A DNA stretch of 64,000 bases, taken from Microtetraspora malaysiensis. GTDB taxonomy: Bacteria; Actinomycetota; Actinomycetes; Streptosporangiales; Streptosporangiaceae. Of this stretch, positions 34,585 through 43,420 are shown piece by piece (position 1 is the stretch's first letter; each line of letters starts with the position of its first letter). The notes below the pieces were generated by a model. That model was given only the letters and a program-made list of their open reading frames with translations. It ran no database searches and was not told the DNA's origin. The stretch covers positions 162,828 to 226,827 of the forward strand of contig NZ_BBYJ01000017.1 in assembly GCF_001528665.1 (NCBI RefSeq). The letters run 5' to 3'. Made by a program: the position numbers and the translations under genes.

Positions 34585-35234
34585 TCCTGCAGGCGGAGGA
34601 GCTCTACCGGTTCTACCGGTCGGGCGATGAGGAGACCAGGGCGCTGCGCGGCGTCAGCCTTGAGGTCGCTGCGGGCGAGGTGGTGCTGGTCAGCGGCCCG
34701 TCGGGGTCGGGCAAGTCCACACTGCTGGCCTGCCTGGGCGGGCTGGACGACCCGGACGGCGGCACCGTCAGGGTGGACGGCCACCACATCAGCCACCGGC
34801 CGGAGGCCGAGCGGGCCGCGCTGCGCGCCCGGCTGGTGGGCGTGCTGTTCCAGAGCGGCAACCTGATCGAGCATCTGACGGTCGCCGCCAACGTCGATCT
34901 GGCCCAGCGGCTGGCGGGCCGGCGTGATCGGCGCCTGCGCGACGAACTGCTGGCCGGTCTGGGGCTGGCGGCCAGGGCGGGGGCGTGGCCGAGCCAGCTG
35001 TCCGGGGGCGAGTCGGCCCGCGCGGGGCTGGCCGTGGCGCTGGCCAACCGCCCGGCGCTGCTGCTGGCCGACGAGCCCACCGGCGAGCTCGACCAGCACA
35101 CGGAGGGGCCGGTGCTGCGGCTGATCCGCGAGCAGGCCGGCGAGCGCACCGCCGTGGTGATCGCCTCGCACAGCCCGGCCGTGCGGCGGCTGGCCGACCG
35201 CGTGGTGGAGCTGAAGGACGGGCGGGCGGCATGA
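34581..35234 (+). CDS. ABC transporter ATP-binding protein 1
   Basis: A 217-residue LolD-like ATPase: Walker A GPSGSGKST (about 39-47), Q-loop VLFQSGNLIEHLT, signature LSGGESARAGLAVAL, Walker B LLLADEPTGELDQ and H-loop IASHSPAV. It overlaps its neighbours by ATGA on both sides. Paired with a second ATPase, so the permease may be driven by a heterodimer. Confidence 0.9.
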   Translation: MILQAEELYRFYRSGDEETRALRGVSLEVAAGEVVLVSGPSGSGKSTLLACLGGLDDPDGGTVRVDGHHISHRPEAERAALRARLVGVLFQSGNLIEHLTVAANVDLAQRLAGRRDRRLRDELLAGLGLAARAGAWPSQLSGGESARAGLAVALANRPALLLADEPTGELDQHTEGPVLRLIREQAGERTAVVIASHSPAVRRLADRVVELKDGRAA

Positions 35235-35875
35235 CCACGCTGGTCACCTGTCAGGACCTGGCCAGGGCGTACGGCAAGGGAGCCGACGCCCTGGTCGCCG
35301 TCCACAGCGTCACCTGCGAGCTGCGGCCCGGTGAGCAGATCGCGGTCACCGGCGCGTCGGGGTCGGGCAAGACGACACTGCTGCACCTGCTGGCCGGGCT
35401 CGACCGGCCCACGGCGGGGCGCATTGCCTGGCCCGCCTTCGACGACCACCCGCGCGGCCGCGTCGGCGTGGTCTTCCAGGGGCCGAGCCTGCTGCCGCCG
35501 CTCAACGTCACCGAGAACGTGGCGCTGCCGCTGCTCATCGCGGGTGTCGCCGACGCCGAGGCCGAGGAGCGGGCGCTGATCGCGCTGGACACCATCGGGC
35601 TGGCCGACCTGGCCGGATCGCTGCCCGAAGAGCTGTCGGGCGGGCAGGCGCAGCGCGTCGCCGTCGCCCGCGTGCTGGCCGCCGAGCCCCAGTTGATCAT
35701 CGCGGACGAGCCCACGGCACAGCTCGACTCCGACCTGGCCCGCCGGGTGGTGGATCTGCTCACAGGAGTGGCCGCCCGGCTGGATGCGGCCCTCGTGGTC
35801 GCCACCCACGACCCGCAGGTCGCGGCCCGGCTGCCCGAGACCTGGACCATGAGCGACGGAGCCCTCACATGTTGA
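35231..35875 (+). CDS. ABC transporter ATP-binding protein 2
   Basis: A 214-residue ATPase with Walker A GASGSGKTT, Q-loop VVFQGPSLLPPLNVTENV, signature LSGGQAQRVAVARVL, Walker B LIIADEPTAQLDSD and H-loop ATHDPQV. It starts within the previous gene (ATGA) and ends 7 bases inside the permease gene. The two ATPases are diverged, not a recent duplication. Confidence 0.9.
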   Translation: MTTLVTCQDLARAYGKGADALVAVHSVTCELRPGEQIAVTGASGSGKTTLLHLLAGLDRPTAGRIAWPAFDDHPRGRVGVVFQGPSLLPPLNVTENVALPLLIAGVADAEAEERALIALDTIGLADLAGSLPEELSGGQAQRVAVARVLAAEPQLIIADEPTAQLDSDLARRVVDLLTGVAARLDAALVVATHDPQVAARLPETWTMSDGALTC

Positions 35876-38394
35876 TCCTCACCTGGCTGCGTGGCCTGCT
35901 GGCCCGGCGGACCGCCCGGCTGGCCGCCGCCGCGGCCGGCATCGCGCTCGCCGTGGCCCTTCCCGCCGCGATGGGCGCGTTCCTCACCTCCGCCAAGGCC
36001 ACCATGACGGCCCGCTCGGTGCAGCGGGTGCCGGTCGACTGGCAGGTGGAGCAGCAGCCCGGCCAGACCGTGTCCGTCCCGATGCCCGGCACGTCCAGGC
36101 AGGTCAGCTTCGCCAGGATCGACGGATTCGAGGCGCGGCAGGGCGGGCAGACGCTGACCACGGGCGCGGGCCAGGTCCTCGGCCTGCCCGCCGACTATGC
36201 CGCCACCTTCCCTGGCGAGATGCGCCTGCTGGCGGGCAACGCGAACGGGCCGCTGCTGGCCCAGCAGACCGCCGCCAACCTGCACGCCCAGCCCGGGGCG
36301 AACGTCACCGTGCGCCGGCCGGGGCTGCCGGACGCGCGGGTGACGATCACCGGCGTGGTGGAGCTGCCCGCAGCCGATTCGTTGTTCCAGCGCGTCGGCG
36401 CGCCACCTGGCGCCCAGCCGCAGGCGCCCCCGGACAACGTGCTGCTGCTGCCGGAGGCCGACTGGCACCGGCTGTTCGACGGCATCCCGCGTGACCGGGT
36501 GCGCACCCAGTTCCACGTCCGCATCGACCACCGGCTGCCGCCCGATCCGGCGGCGGCCTACACCGCGGTCGCCGGGCAGGCGCGCAACCTGGAGGAGCGG
36601 ATGGCCGGCAGCGGGCTGGTCGGCGACAACCTCGGCGCGGCCCTGGACGCCGCCCGTGCCGACGCCCTGTACTCGCAGGTGCTGTTCCTGTTCCTGGGCG
36701 CGCCCGCCGTCGTGCTCGCGGCCCTGCTCGCAGGGCTGGTGACGCGGGCGGGGGCGCAGCGGCGGGCGGCCGAGCAGGCGCTGCTGCGCGCCAGGGGCGC
36801 GTCCCAGGCCGCACTGGTGCGGCTCGCGCTGGCCGAGACCGCGCTGGTGAGCGTGGCCGGCGTGCTGACCGGCCTCGGGCTGGCCGCCCTGGCCGGGCGG
36901 GCGCTGTTCGGGTCGGCGAGCGTGTCGTGGTGGGCGGCCGTGCTGGGGCTGCTGGTTGCCGGCGGCACCGTGCTGCTGCCCGCGCTGCGCGCCGGCACCG
37001 TGGCCGCGGCCCGCCGCCCCGTCGGCGGCTCGCGCCGCCTGCCCCTCTGGCTGCGCTACGGGCTGGACGTGTGGCTGCTGGCCGGATCCGCCGTGATCTT
37101 CTGGATCACCAGCCAGAACGGCTACCAGCTGGTCCTGGTCCCCGAGGGCCTGCCCCAGCTGTCGGTCGACTACTGGGCCTTCGCCGGGCCGGCGCTGTTG
37201 TGGGCGGGCGCGGGCCTGCTCATCTGGCGCCTGACCCGGACGTTGCCCATCACGTGGGCGGTTCGGCCGCTGGCCGGTGGGCTGGCGGGCACGGTGTCGG
37301 CGATGCTGACGCGCCAGCGCGCGCCGCTGGCCCGCGCGGCGACCCTGGCGGCGCTGGCCGTCGCGTTCGCCGTCTCCACGTCCGTCTTCGACACCACCTA
37401 CGGCCAGCAGGCGCAGGTGGACGCCGAGCTGACCAACGGCGCCGACGTCACCGTCTCCCAGACCACCGCCACGCCGCAGCAGCTGGCGGCCGTGCCCGGC
37501 GTGGCGCGGGTGGAGCCGCTGCAGCACCGCTTCGCCTACGTCGGCTCCGACCTGCAGGACCTGTACGGCATCCGCCCGGCCACCACGCGCCTGCGGGACG
37601 CCTACGTCCTGGGCGGGACCGCCCGCGAGATCCTCGACCGGCTCTCCCGGCAGCCGGACGCGCTGCTGGTCAGCCAGGAGACCGTCAACGACTTCCAGCT
37701 CCGTCTCGGTGACCAGGTGCGGCTGCGCGGCGAGGACGGCACGACCGTGCCCTTCCACTACGCGGGCATCATCACCGAGTTCCCGACCGCGCCCCGCGAC
37801 AGCTTCCTCGTGGCCAACGCCTCCTATCTGGCGCGCCACCTGCCGGCTGCCACCACGTACCTGATCACCACCGACGGGACCCCGCCGCGCCAGGTGGCCG
37901 CCGCGGTGCGCGGCAGGCTCGGGCCGACGGCGAAGGTCACCGACGTGGAGACCACCCGACAGGTGGTCGGCAGCAGCCTGACCGCCGTGGACCTGTCCGG
38001 ACTGACCGCCATCGAGCTGGGTTACGCGTTGGCGCTGGCGGCGCTGGCCACGGGCCTGCTGCTGGCGCTCGGCTTCGCCGAGCGGCGCCGCACGTACGCG
38101 CTGGCCAGGGTGTTGGGGGCGACTCCGCGGCAGCTGGGCTCATTCGTGTGGGCCGAGGTGGGGCTGGTCGGCGTGGGCGCGGCCGTGCTGGGGGCGCTGT
38201 GCGGGTGGGCGCTGTCGCGGATGCTGGTCGCCGTCCTCAGCGGCGTGTTCGACCCGCCTCCGGACGCGCTGGCCGTGCCGTGGGCGTACCTGGGGGTGCT
38301 GGCGGTCCTCGGTGTCGCGGCGCTGCTGGCCGCTGGGGCGGCGACGGTACGGGCCGCGCGACGGCCGCCGTTGACGGTGCTGCGCGACCTGTGA
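35869..38394 (+). CDS. FtsX/MacB-like ABC transporter permease, two-unit form
   Basis: An 841-residue permease. TM1 lies near 15-35, an extracytoplasmic domain follows, then three helices (about 265-290, 315-340, 345-370). A second set repeats this order, with TM near 395-415, 490-510 and then a cluster at about 715-740, 770-795 and 805-830. Two FtsX cores in one chain are typical of actinobacterial peptide/lipid exporters. The segment RRTYALARVLGATPRQLGSF is the coupling motif. It ends this four-gene operon. The substrate is unknown. Confidence 0.88.
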   Translation: MLILTWLRGLLARRTARLAAAAAGIALAVALPAAMGAFLTSAKATMTARSVQRVPVDWQVEQQPGQTVSVPMPGTSRQVSFARIDGFEARQGGQTLTTGAGQVLGLPADYAATFPGEMRLLAGNANGPLLAQQTAANLHAQPGANVTVRRPGLPDARVTITGVVELPAADSLFQRVGAPPGAQPQAPPDNVLLLPEADWHRLFDGIPRDRVRTQFHVRIDHRLPPDPAAAYTAVAGQARNLEERMAGSGLVGDNLGAALDAARADALYSQVLFLFLGAPAVVLAALLAGLVTRAGAQRRAAEQALLRARGASQAALVRLALAETALVSVAGVLTGLGLAALAGRALFGSASVSWWAAVLGLLVAGGTVLLPALRAGTVAAARRPVGGSRRLPLWLRYGLDVWLLAGSAVIFWITSQNGYQLVLVPEGLPQLSVDYWAFAGPALLWAGAGLLIWRLTRTLPITWAVRPLAGGLAGTVSAMLTRQRAPLARAATLAALAVAFAVSTSVFDTTYGQQAQVDAELTNGADVTVSQTTATPQQLAAVPGVARVEPLQHRFAYVGSDLQDLYGIRPATTRLRDAYVLGGTAREILDRLSRQPDALLVSQETVNDFQLRLGDQVRLRGEDGTTVPFHYAGIITEFPTAPRDSFLVANASYLARHLPAATTYLITTDGTPPRQVAAAVRGRLGPTAKVTDVETTRQVVGSSLTAVDLSGLTAIELGYALALAALATGLLLALGFAERRRTYALARVLGATPRQLGSFVWAEVGLVGVGAAVLGALCGWALSRMLVAVLSGVFDPPPDALAVPWAYLGVLAVLGVAALLAAGAATVRAARRPPLTVLRDL

Positions 38395-38398
38395 CCGT

Positions 38399-40216
38399 TC
38401 AGCGGCCCGCTTCCAGCTCGGACAGCAGCTCGGTCCATCGCCGGCCGATGACGTCCGGGTCGTACTGTCTCGAAGTGGTCAGCGCGGCCGTTCCCATCAT
38501 GCGGCGCTCGCTCTCGTCGTCGATGAGGAGGCCGAGCGCCGCGGCCAGCGCGGCGACGTCCCGCCGGGGGACCAGTAGCCCGTCGTGGCCGTGGGTGACG
38601 ATCTCGCCGGGGCCGTGCGGGCAGTCGAAGGCGACCACGGGCACGCCCTTGCTCAGCGCCTCCAGGATCGCCATCGGGAATCCTTCGCGGCGCGAGCTGA
38701 GCACGAAGATCGAGGCGTCGTCGAGCTCGGCGCCGACGTCGCGCGAGGGGCCGGGGAGCTCGACCGAGCAGGCCGGCCCGAGCTCGCCGGCCTGCTTGAG
38801 CAGCCGGGCGCGCTCGGGCCCTGAGCCGACGATGCGCAGCGTCCAGCCGGGGTGTACGGCGCTGATCCGTTCCCAGGCGTGCAGCAGCAGGTCGAAGCCC
38901 TTGACCTTGACCAGGCGGCCGATCGCGATGACGGTCTTGGCGTTCAGGGGAGAGGGGCCGCCGGTGAGGGGCGGCGTGGCGTTGGGGATGCGCAGCAGGT
39001 GTCGGGGCGCGCGGCGGCCCAGTGCTGCCCGGTAGGCGCCCAGGTCGGCCTCGGTCAGGGTGACCAGCGCGTCGAGCCTGCCGTACCTGCGGGAGATCAT
39101 GTCCCGGACGGAGGGCTTGTGCGAGCCGAAGCCGACGTGCTCCTGTCCGATCGTGATCACGCCGGGCGGAGCCAGCAGGGCGGCGGCCAGGTTGAGCCCG
39201 GGGCGTGTGGTGATCAGGACGCCGGTGCGCAGCCCGCGCAGGAAACGCAGCAGGGCCAGGTCGGTGCGCAGGTCGAACTTGTCGTACGCGGCCTCGTCCG
39301 GCGGGATGAGGCGGCTGCGTAGCAGGCGTGCGAGCCGCGGACCACGGGGGCGGCGGCCCAGGCGGTCGTCCAGGAAGGTGATACGGACGCCGGGCGGCGC
39401 CGGGAAGAAGGGCTCCGGCTTGGTCCTGACGACGCTGACGATCTCCACATCGTGCTCGGCCGCCAGGGTGCCCGCGAGATTGAAGACGGTTCTGATGGTC
39501 CCGCCCATGCCGTGGGCGTGCAGCAGGAGGATCTTCACCTGGCGGGTGTCGGGCGGGGTGGCCCGGCGTGCCCTGCGGCGGTTGTCCGCGCGCAGCAGGA
39601 GCACGCCGAGTCTGCGCGCGTGGGCGGCGAGGTGGATGGCGGCCGGGGTGAGGATGATCGAGCCCAGGGTGTCGGTGGGGTAGTGCGCCCCGAGGTAGAC
39701 CCTGGCGAACATCTGGCCGGCCACCAGCACGCCGCCCGTCGCCACGACGGGCCAGACGAAACGGGTCTTCCTGGCCAGCAGTGCCACGGCGACCGCGATC
39801 GACAGGGTCAGGCACACGTGACCGCTGGGAAAGCTGTCGGGGCCCAGCTCCTGCACCAGGGCGTGGACCGCCGGTGGCCGGGGACGGGCGACGATGGCCT
39901 TGACCGGCGCGCTCACGCCCCACCCGGCGGCGATCACCAGCAGCATGCCTCCGGCGGCGCGCGTCCGTCCGGAGAGGGCGACACCCACGACGAGGAGGGC
40001 GACGAGGGCCGTGCCGACGACTGGGCCGAAGCCCACGTTCAGGACCTGTGCCAGTGCGGTCAGCCAGGGGCCGCGTAGCGACTGCACCGCCTGGCTCACC
40101 CGCGTGTCCGCCGCGGTCCACGCGGGCGTGCGCGCGGCGAAGCCGACGACCACCCCCAGGCCCAGGAACGCGGCGGAGACCGGCATCGGGACTGTCGTTC
40201 TGCTGCCTGATCTCAT
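38399..40216 (-). CDS. PAP2-type lipid phosphatase fused to a GT4 glycosyltransferase
   Basis: A 605-residue membrane protein. The N-terminal domain (1-205) has five to six helices and the full PAP2 signature: K106-x4-R111-P112, PSGH at 130-133, and R172-x5-H178-x3-D182. From about residue 227 a soluble GT-B domain begins (VKILLLHAHGMGGTIRTV), ending with the GT4 donor motif SRREGFPMAILEALSKG (E-x7-E). This would couple removal of a lipid phosphate to glycosyl transfer, for example on a polyprenol or glycerophospholipid carrier. Both halves look complete. It is convergent with, and 4 bases from, the permease gene. Substrate unknown. Confidence 0.8.
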   Translation of the reverse strand: MRSGSRTTVPMPVSAAFLGLGVVVGFAARTPAWTAADTRVSQAVQSLRGPWLTALAQVLNVGFGPVVGTALVALLVVGVALSGRTRAAGGMLLVIAAGWGVSAPVKAIVARPRPPAVHALVQELGPDSFPSGHVCLTLSIAVAVALLARKTRFVWPVVATGGVLVAGQMFARVYLGAHYPTDTLGSIILTPAAIHLAAHARRLGVLLLRADNRRRARRATPPDTRQVKILLLHAHGMGGTIRTVFNLAGTLAAEHDVEIVSVVRTKPEPFFPAPPGVRITFLDDRLGRRPRGPRLARLLRSRLIPPDEAAYDKFDLRTDLALLRFLRGLRTGVLITTRPGLNLAAALLAPPGVITIGQEHVGFGSHKPSVRDMISRRYGRLDALVTLTEADLGAYRAALGRRAPRHLLRIPNATPPLTGGPSPLNAKTVIAIGRLVKVKGFDLLLHAWERISAVHPGWTLRIVGSGPERARLLKQAGELGPACSVELPGPSRDVGAELDDASIFVLSSRREGFPMAILEALSKGVPVVAFDCPHGPGEIVTHGHDGLLVPRRDVAALAAALGLLIDDESERRMMGTAALTTSRQYDPDVIGRRWTELLSELEAGR

Positions 40217-40420
40217 GACCGCACGCTATGGAGGGACGTTACAGCGCCCGCTCAGCACGTGGTTAGCGCGGCGCTTACCTTTGCGCACGCGCGGCCAAGT
40301 CCGGATCCGGGGTTTCGGACCAGGATTAACCTCGCGTTATGGCTGGCCGAACCTGCCGCTATCCCACGTTTCCGCAGACTGAGGGGGTCAGCACGTCGTC
40401 AATGCATCGGAGATATTTCA

Positions 40421-40771
40421 ATGCGTAGGTCTGTGATCATCCCCGGACTCGCCACCGTGGCCGTCCTCGTGGCGGGCGGCGGAGTCGCCGCGTACGCCTC
40501 CTCCACCGAGCAGGGTCCCGCCCCCGCCCCGTCCTCCGCCGTCCCTACCGAGCAGGCCCCCCGGACCGAGGTCGCCCCGCCCGCGGAGAACGCGGAGCCC
40601 AACGAGGGCGCCAAGGAGGATGAGCAGGGCCAGAAGGCCGAGGCCGAGGACGGCCAGGACGACAAGGGGCAGGAGGCCGGTTCGGAGGCCCGGGAAGGCA
40701 AGCGGGGCCAGGCGGGTGACCAGCACGAGCAGGAGGGCAAAGGCGACGCCGACGAGCCCGAGGACGGCTGA
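40421..40771 (+). CDS. Small exported or anchored protein with a highly charged tail
   Basis: A 116-residue protein with an N-terminal signal/anchor helix (RRSVIIPGLATVAVLVAGGG, about 2-21), a Pro/Ala-rich spacer and then a very acidic, Gln/Lys-rich and probably disordered tail (EGAKEDEQGQKAEAEDGQDD). CGGAGA lies 7 bases upstream of ATG 40421. No family recognised. It may be cell-wall-associated. Confidence 0.5.
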   Translation: MRRSVIIPGLATVAVLVAGGGVAAYASSTEQGPAPAPSSAVPTEQAPRTEVAPPAENAEPNEGAKEDEQGQKAEAEDGQDDKGQEAGSEAREGKRGQAGDQHEQEGKGDADEPEDG

Positions 40772-40816
40772 GCCAAGCAGGCTTCCGAACTCGCCCGATT
40801 GAACATCCCCCGCTTT

Positions 40817-40842
40817 CTACTATTCGCGTGAGTAGTATCTAC
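40817..40842. promoter_or_regulatory. Likely BlaI-type operator before the COG4705 gene
   Basis: CTAC-N11-GTAG (40817-40835) overlaps a further GTAGTATCTAC palindrome (40832-40842). The same CTAC-N11-GTAG spacing occurs at 42149-42167 before the BlaI-type gene. The sharing is direct; the binding protein is inferred. Confidence 0.55.
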
Positions 40843-40902
40843 TGTCGGCTGGTGCTGTTGAGGCGCCAGTGACCGTGTCCCTTTCCTGTCTGGAGCGTGC
40901 GC

Positions 40903-42126
40903 ATGGTGTCCACCGCTGCCTCACCTCGGCGACGGCAGATCGCAAACAAGGTGCCCCTGGTCACAGCGACCTTCTGGGTCATCAAGATCCTCTCGACGAC
41001 GGTAGGAGAGACGTTCGCGGACTACCTCACGGTCAATGTCGGGCTCGGCCCGGTGCTGACCGATGGTCTGGTGTTCGTCGTCCTGGCGGCGGCTCTCATC
41101 CTGCAGGCGTCCTCGCGCCGCTACACCCCATGGACCTACTGGCTGTCCGTCGTCTTGGTGAGCATCTCGGGAACGCAGATCACCGACTTCCTCACCGACA
41201 CGCTCGGGATCAGCCTGTACGTCAGCACGACGCTGTTCGCGGTGCTTCTGGCCGTGGTCTTCACCGTCTGGTACCGGCAGGAGATGACGCTGTCGATCAC
41301 CGCGATCAACACGCCTCGACGGGAGGCGTTCTACTGGGCGGCCATTCTGACCACGTTCGCGCTCGGCACCGCGGCAGGCGACCTGGCCACCGAGGCGTTG
41401 AGCCTCGGATTCCGCAACGGCGCGCTGCTGTTCGGCGGCGCCTTCCTCGTCACGCTGGTGCTGTGGCGGGTCGAGGCCTGGCAGGTGCCGGCGTTCTGGG
41501 CCGCCTACATCCTGACCCGCCCATTGGGCGCCGCGGTTGGTGACCTGCTGACCCAGGACCACTCGCTCGGTGGGTTCGGCCTGGGCGCGACCAGGACCAG
41601 CATGCTGTTCTTCGCCGTCATCGTCGTGCTGGTCGCCCGCGAGCAGGTGGCCGCGACCAGGGCCCTCCGTGCGGGCTCGCACGCCGAGGGCAAGTCGGGC
41701 AGGGCAAGCCTGGGCCGGCCCGCGGACCTGGTGTGGGCGGTCGCCGGCATCGTGGTCGCCGTCGGGGTCGGCAGTTGGATGTCGGCGGGCGCAGCGGGCC
41801 AACCCGCCGGTTCCCCGGCGGCGGCGAAGCAGGCATCGACTTCCAAGCTCGGGGACCTGTCCTCCTTCGCCGTCATCATCGACGATGTCAACGCGCTCAC
41901 CGCCAAGGACGACCTGGCCGGGGCGAAGACTCGGATCAAGGATCTCGAGGTGGCCTGGGACGCCGCCGAGGCCGGTCTCAAGCCCCGCTCGCCGAGTGAC
42001 TGGCACGCTCTGGACGGTGCGATCGACGGGGCGCTGACCGCGTTGCGGGCCGACTCCCCGAGCCAGGCGCGATGCGGCGCGGCGATGAGGACCCTCGAGA
42101 AGACCCTGAAACACCTGGAGGCCTGA
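40903..42126 (+). CDS. COG4705-family multi-pass membrane protein
   Basis: A 407-residue membrane protein with about eight to nine helices. An internal similarity ([20 protein letters not shown] and [20 protein letters not shown], both aromatic-x-I-L-x(T/R)-P/T-x-GxxxxD) marks the repeated COG4705 motifs. A C-terminal extension (about 305-405) contains a coiled, cytoplasmic or extracytoplasmic helical domain. GGAG lies 7 bases before ATG 40903; a GTG six bases upstream is less likely. Its promoter carries the putative BlaI-type operator. The family is poorly understood; transport or signalling roles have been proposed. Confidence 0.7.
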   Translation: MVSTAASPRRRQIANKVPLVTATFWVIKILSTTVGETFADYLTVNVGLGPVLTDGLVFVVLAAALILQASSRRYTPWTYWLSVVLVSISGTQITDFLTDTLGISLYVSTTLFAVLLAVVFTVWYRQEMTLSITAINTPRREAFYWAAILTTFALGTAAGDLATEALSLGFRNGALLFGGAFLVTLVLWRVEAWQVPAFWAAYILTRPLGAAVGDLLTQDHSLGGFGLGATRTSMLFFAVIVVLVAREQVAATRALRAGSHAEGKSGRASLGRPADLVWAVAGIVVAVGVGSWMSAGAAGQPAGSPAAAKQASTSKLGDLSSFAVIIDDVNALTAKDDLAGAKTRIKDLEVAWDAAEAGLKPRSPSDWHALDGAIDGALTALRADSPSQARCGAAMRTLEKTLKHLEA

Positions 42127-42148
42127 GCCCGCACCTCGACGGCGCAAG

Positions 42149-42167
42149 CTACGATTGGCGCCTGTAG
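42149..42167. promoter_or_regulatory. Likely BlaI-type operator (autoregulatory site)
   Basis: CTAC-GATTGGCGCCT-GTAG, 17 bases upstream of the ATG at 42185, matching the spacing of the site at 40817-40835. Autoregulation is typical of BlaI/MecI repressors. Confidence 0.55.
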
Positions 42168-42184
42168 TAGACCCGGGGGTGGGA

Positions 42185-42616
42185 ATGACCAAGCCGTCGC
42201 GAAGGTCAGGCAGGCGTCCCCCGGGCGTCCTGGAGCAGGAGATCCTGGACTGCCTGACCGAGGCCGGTCGACCGCTGACCCCCGGTGAGGTGCAAGCCCG
42301 GCTAGGCGGCGAGCTCGCCTACACCACCGTCATGACCACCCTCGCCCGGCTGCACAAGCGAGGGCTGGCCGAGCGCGAGCCCGCCGGCCGCGCCTACGCC
42401 TACCGGGTGGCCTCCGACGCCGAGGCGGCGCAGTCGATCGCCGTGGCCACGCAGATGAGCCGCCTGCTCGGGAAGGGCGGCGACCGTGCCGGCGTTCTCG
42501 CTCACTTCGTCGCCGACCTCGATCCCGAGGACGAGCGGCTGCTCACCGAGCTGCTGCGCGGCCTCGAAGACGGTCGCCAGGGGCGGGGGAGTACCCGCCG
42601 GACAACGGGCGAGTGA
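42185..42616 (+). CDS. BlaI/MecI/CopY-family transcriptional repressor
   Basis: A 143-residue winged-helix repressor: the HTH region GVLEQEILDCLTEAGRPLTP, EVQARLGGELAYTTVMTTLA and RLHKRGLAEREPAGRAYAYR is diagnostic of the BlaI family, with a C-terminal dimer helix (EDERLLTELLRGLED). In the family, a membrane metalloprotease of the M56/BlaR1 type cleaves or inactivates the repressor; the adjacent M56-type gene here is truncated. ATG 42185 is used; a GTG at 42179 is also possible. Confidence 0.85.
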   Translation: MTKPSRRSGRRPPGVLEQEILDCLTEAGRPLTPGEVQARLGGELAYTTVMTTLARLHKRGLAEREPAGRAYAYRVASDAEAAQSIAVATQMSRLLGKGGDRAGVLAHFVADLDPEDERLLTELLRGLEDGRQGRGSTRRTTGE

Positions 42617-42619
42617 GCG

Positions 42620-42784
42620 GTGGCGTGGCTGGTGTGGTCGCCGCTGGTGGCCAACCTCGTGCTCGGCCTTCTCGCTTCCAGCCCTGCCCGGAACTCCCGC
42701 ACGTGCAGCCGGTGGCGCCTGGACGCGGCGTACGGGTCACCTGGCGGCGGGGGACGAAGCCGCTCGCCGGTAGTCCTCCAGTAG
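42620..42784 (+). pseudogene. N-terminal stub of an M56/BlaR1-like partner gene
   Basis: Four bases after the BlaI-type stop, a GTG opens a 54-codon frame (first residues MAWLVWSPLVANLVLGLLAS). The hydrophobic first helix and the RWRLDAA segment are what is expected at the start of an M56 metallopeptidase. The frame then degenerates into Ser/Gly/Arg and overlaps the convergent deformylase gene by 48 bases. The zinc site and sensor domain are gone. Confidence 0.45.
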
Positions 42785-43381
42785 TTGTTTGCGCCGCTTC
42801 CCTGGAAGGCGGTCGATGTAGAGGCGGCCCTCCAGGTGGTCGGTCTCGTGCTGGAGGCAGCGGGCCAGCAGGCCGGTGCCCTTGACCGTGACCGGGTTTC
42901 CGGTGGGGTCGAAACCGTGCGCTGTGGCGCGGTCGGGGCGGCCGAGCACGGCTCGCTGCCCCGGTACGGACAGGCAGCCCTCGTCGTGGGTGTCGATCCG
43001 GCGCTCTCCGACCGCGGGCATGACCAGCACCGGGTTCACCACGACGCCCTTGTGGAACTCGTCGTTCTCGTCCGGGCAGTCGTAGACGAAGACGCGCAGG
43101 CTGACACCGATCTGGTTGGCCGCCAGCCCGACCCCTTCGGCGGCGTACATGCTGGCGAACATGTCCTCCACCAGCTCGTCCAGTTCCTCGTCGTACCGGG
43201 TCACCGGCGCACATGGGCGGTGGAGCACGGGGTCCCCTACATGGCGGATCGGCCGGACGGTGCCCCGGCGGCGAACGTCCACGTTCTGCGTCGTCTCCCT
43301 GATTTCGCGGTCTGTGGGGAGCGGCACGGTGCGGTGACGCGCACCGGAGGCCCTCGGGCCTCGTTTCCGCTCAATCACCAT
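42737..43381 (-). CDS. def: Peptide deformylase
   Basis: A 214-residue iron/metal hydrolase that removes the N-terminal formyl group from new proteins. Motif 1 is [10 protein letters not shown], motif 2 EGCLSVPG and motif 3 QHETDHLEG (the two His and one Cys metal ligands). There is an extra 40-50 residue polar N-terminus if ATG 43381 is used; an in-frame GTG near 43283 would give the usual length, so the start is uncertain. It is divergent from tsaD with a shared Nur-like box, unlike ordinary chromosomal def genes, which suggests a regulated second copy. Confidence 0.9.
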   Translation of the reverse strand: MVIERKRGPRASGARHRTVPLPTDREIRETTQNVDVRRRGTVRPIRHVGDPVLHRPCAPVTRYDEELDELVEDMFASMYAAEGVGLAANQIGVSLRVFVYDCPDENDEFHKGVVVNPVLVMPAVGERRIDTHDEGCLSVPGQRAVLGRPDRATAHGFDPTGNPVTVKGTGLLARCLQHETDHLEGRLYIDRLPGKRRKQLLEDYRRAASSPAAR

Positions 43382-43391
43382 AGATTGGTAG

Positions 43392-43408
43392 TTGCAAATT
43401 ATACGCAA
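43392..43408. promoter_or_regulatory. Nur-like (Fur-family) box between def and tsaD
   Basis: TTGCAA-ATTAT-ACGCAA, matching the 6-5-6 form of the streptomycete Nur box (TTGCAA-n5-TTGCAA, as I recall it). The def -10 element TATAAT (complement of 43398-43403) lies inside it. A related box occurs before the superoxide dismutase gene. Confidence 0.55.
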
Positions 43409-43420
43409 TAAGGAGCCGGT

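Noticed and set aside
35251-37839. A minus-strand open frame of over 860 codons opposite the ABC transporter genes
   Set aside because: Antisense to well-supported ATPase and permease genes; its translation is low-complexity Arg/Gly/Gln with no family motif.
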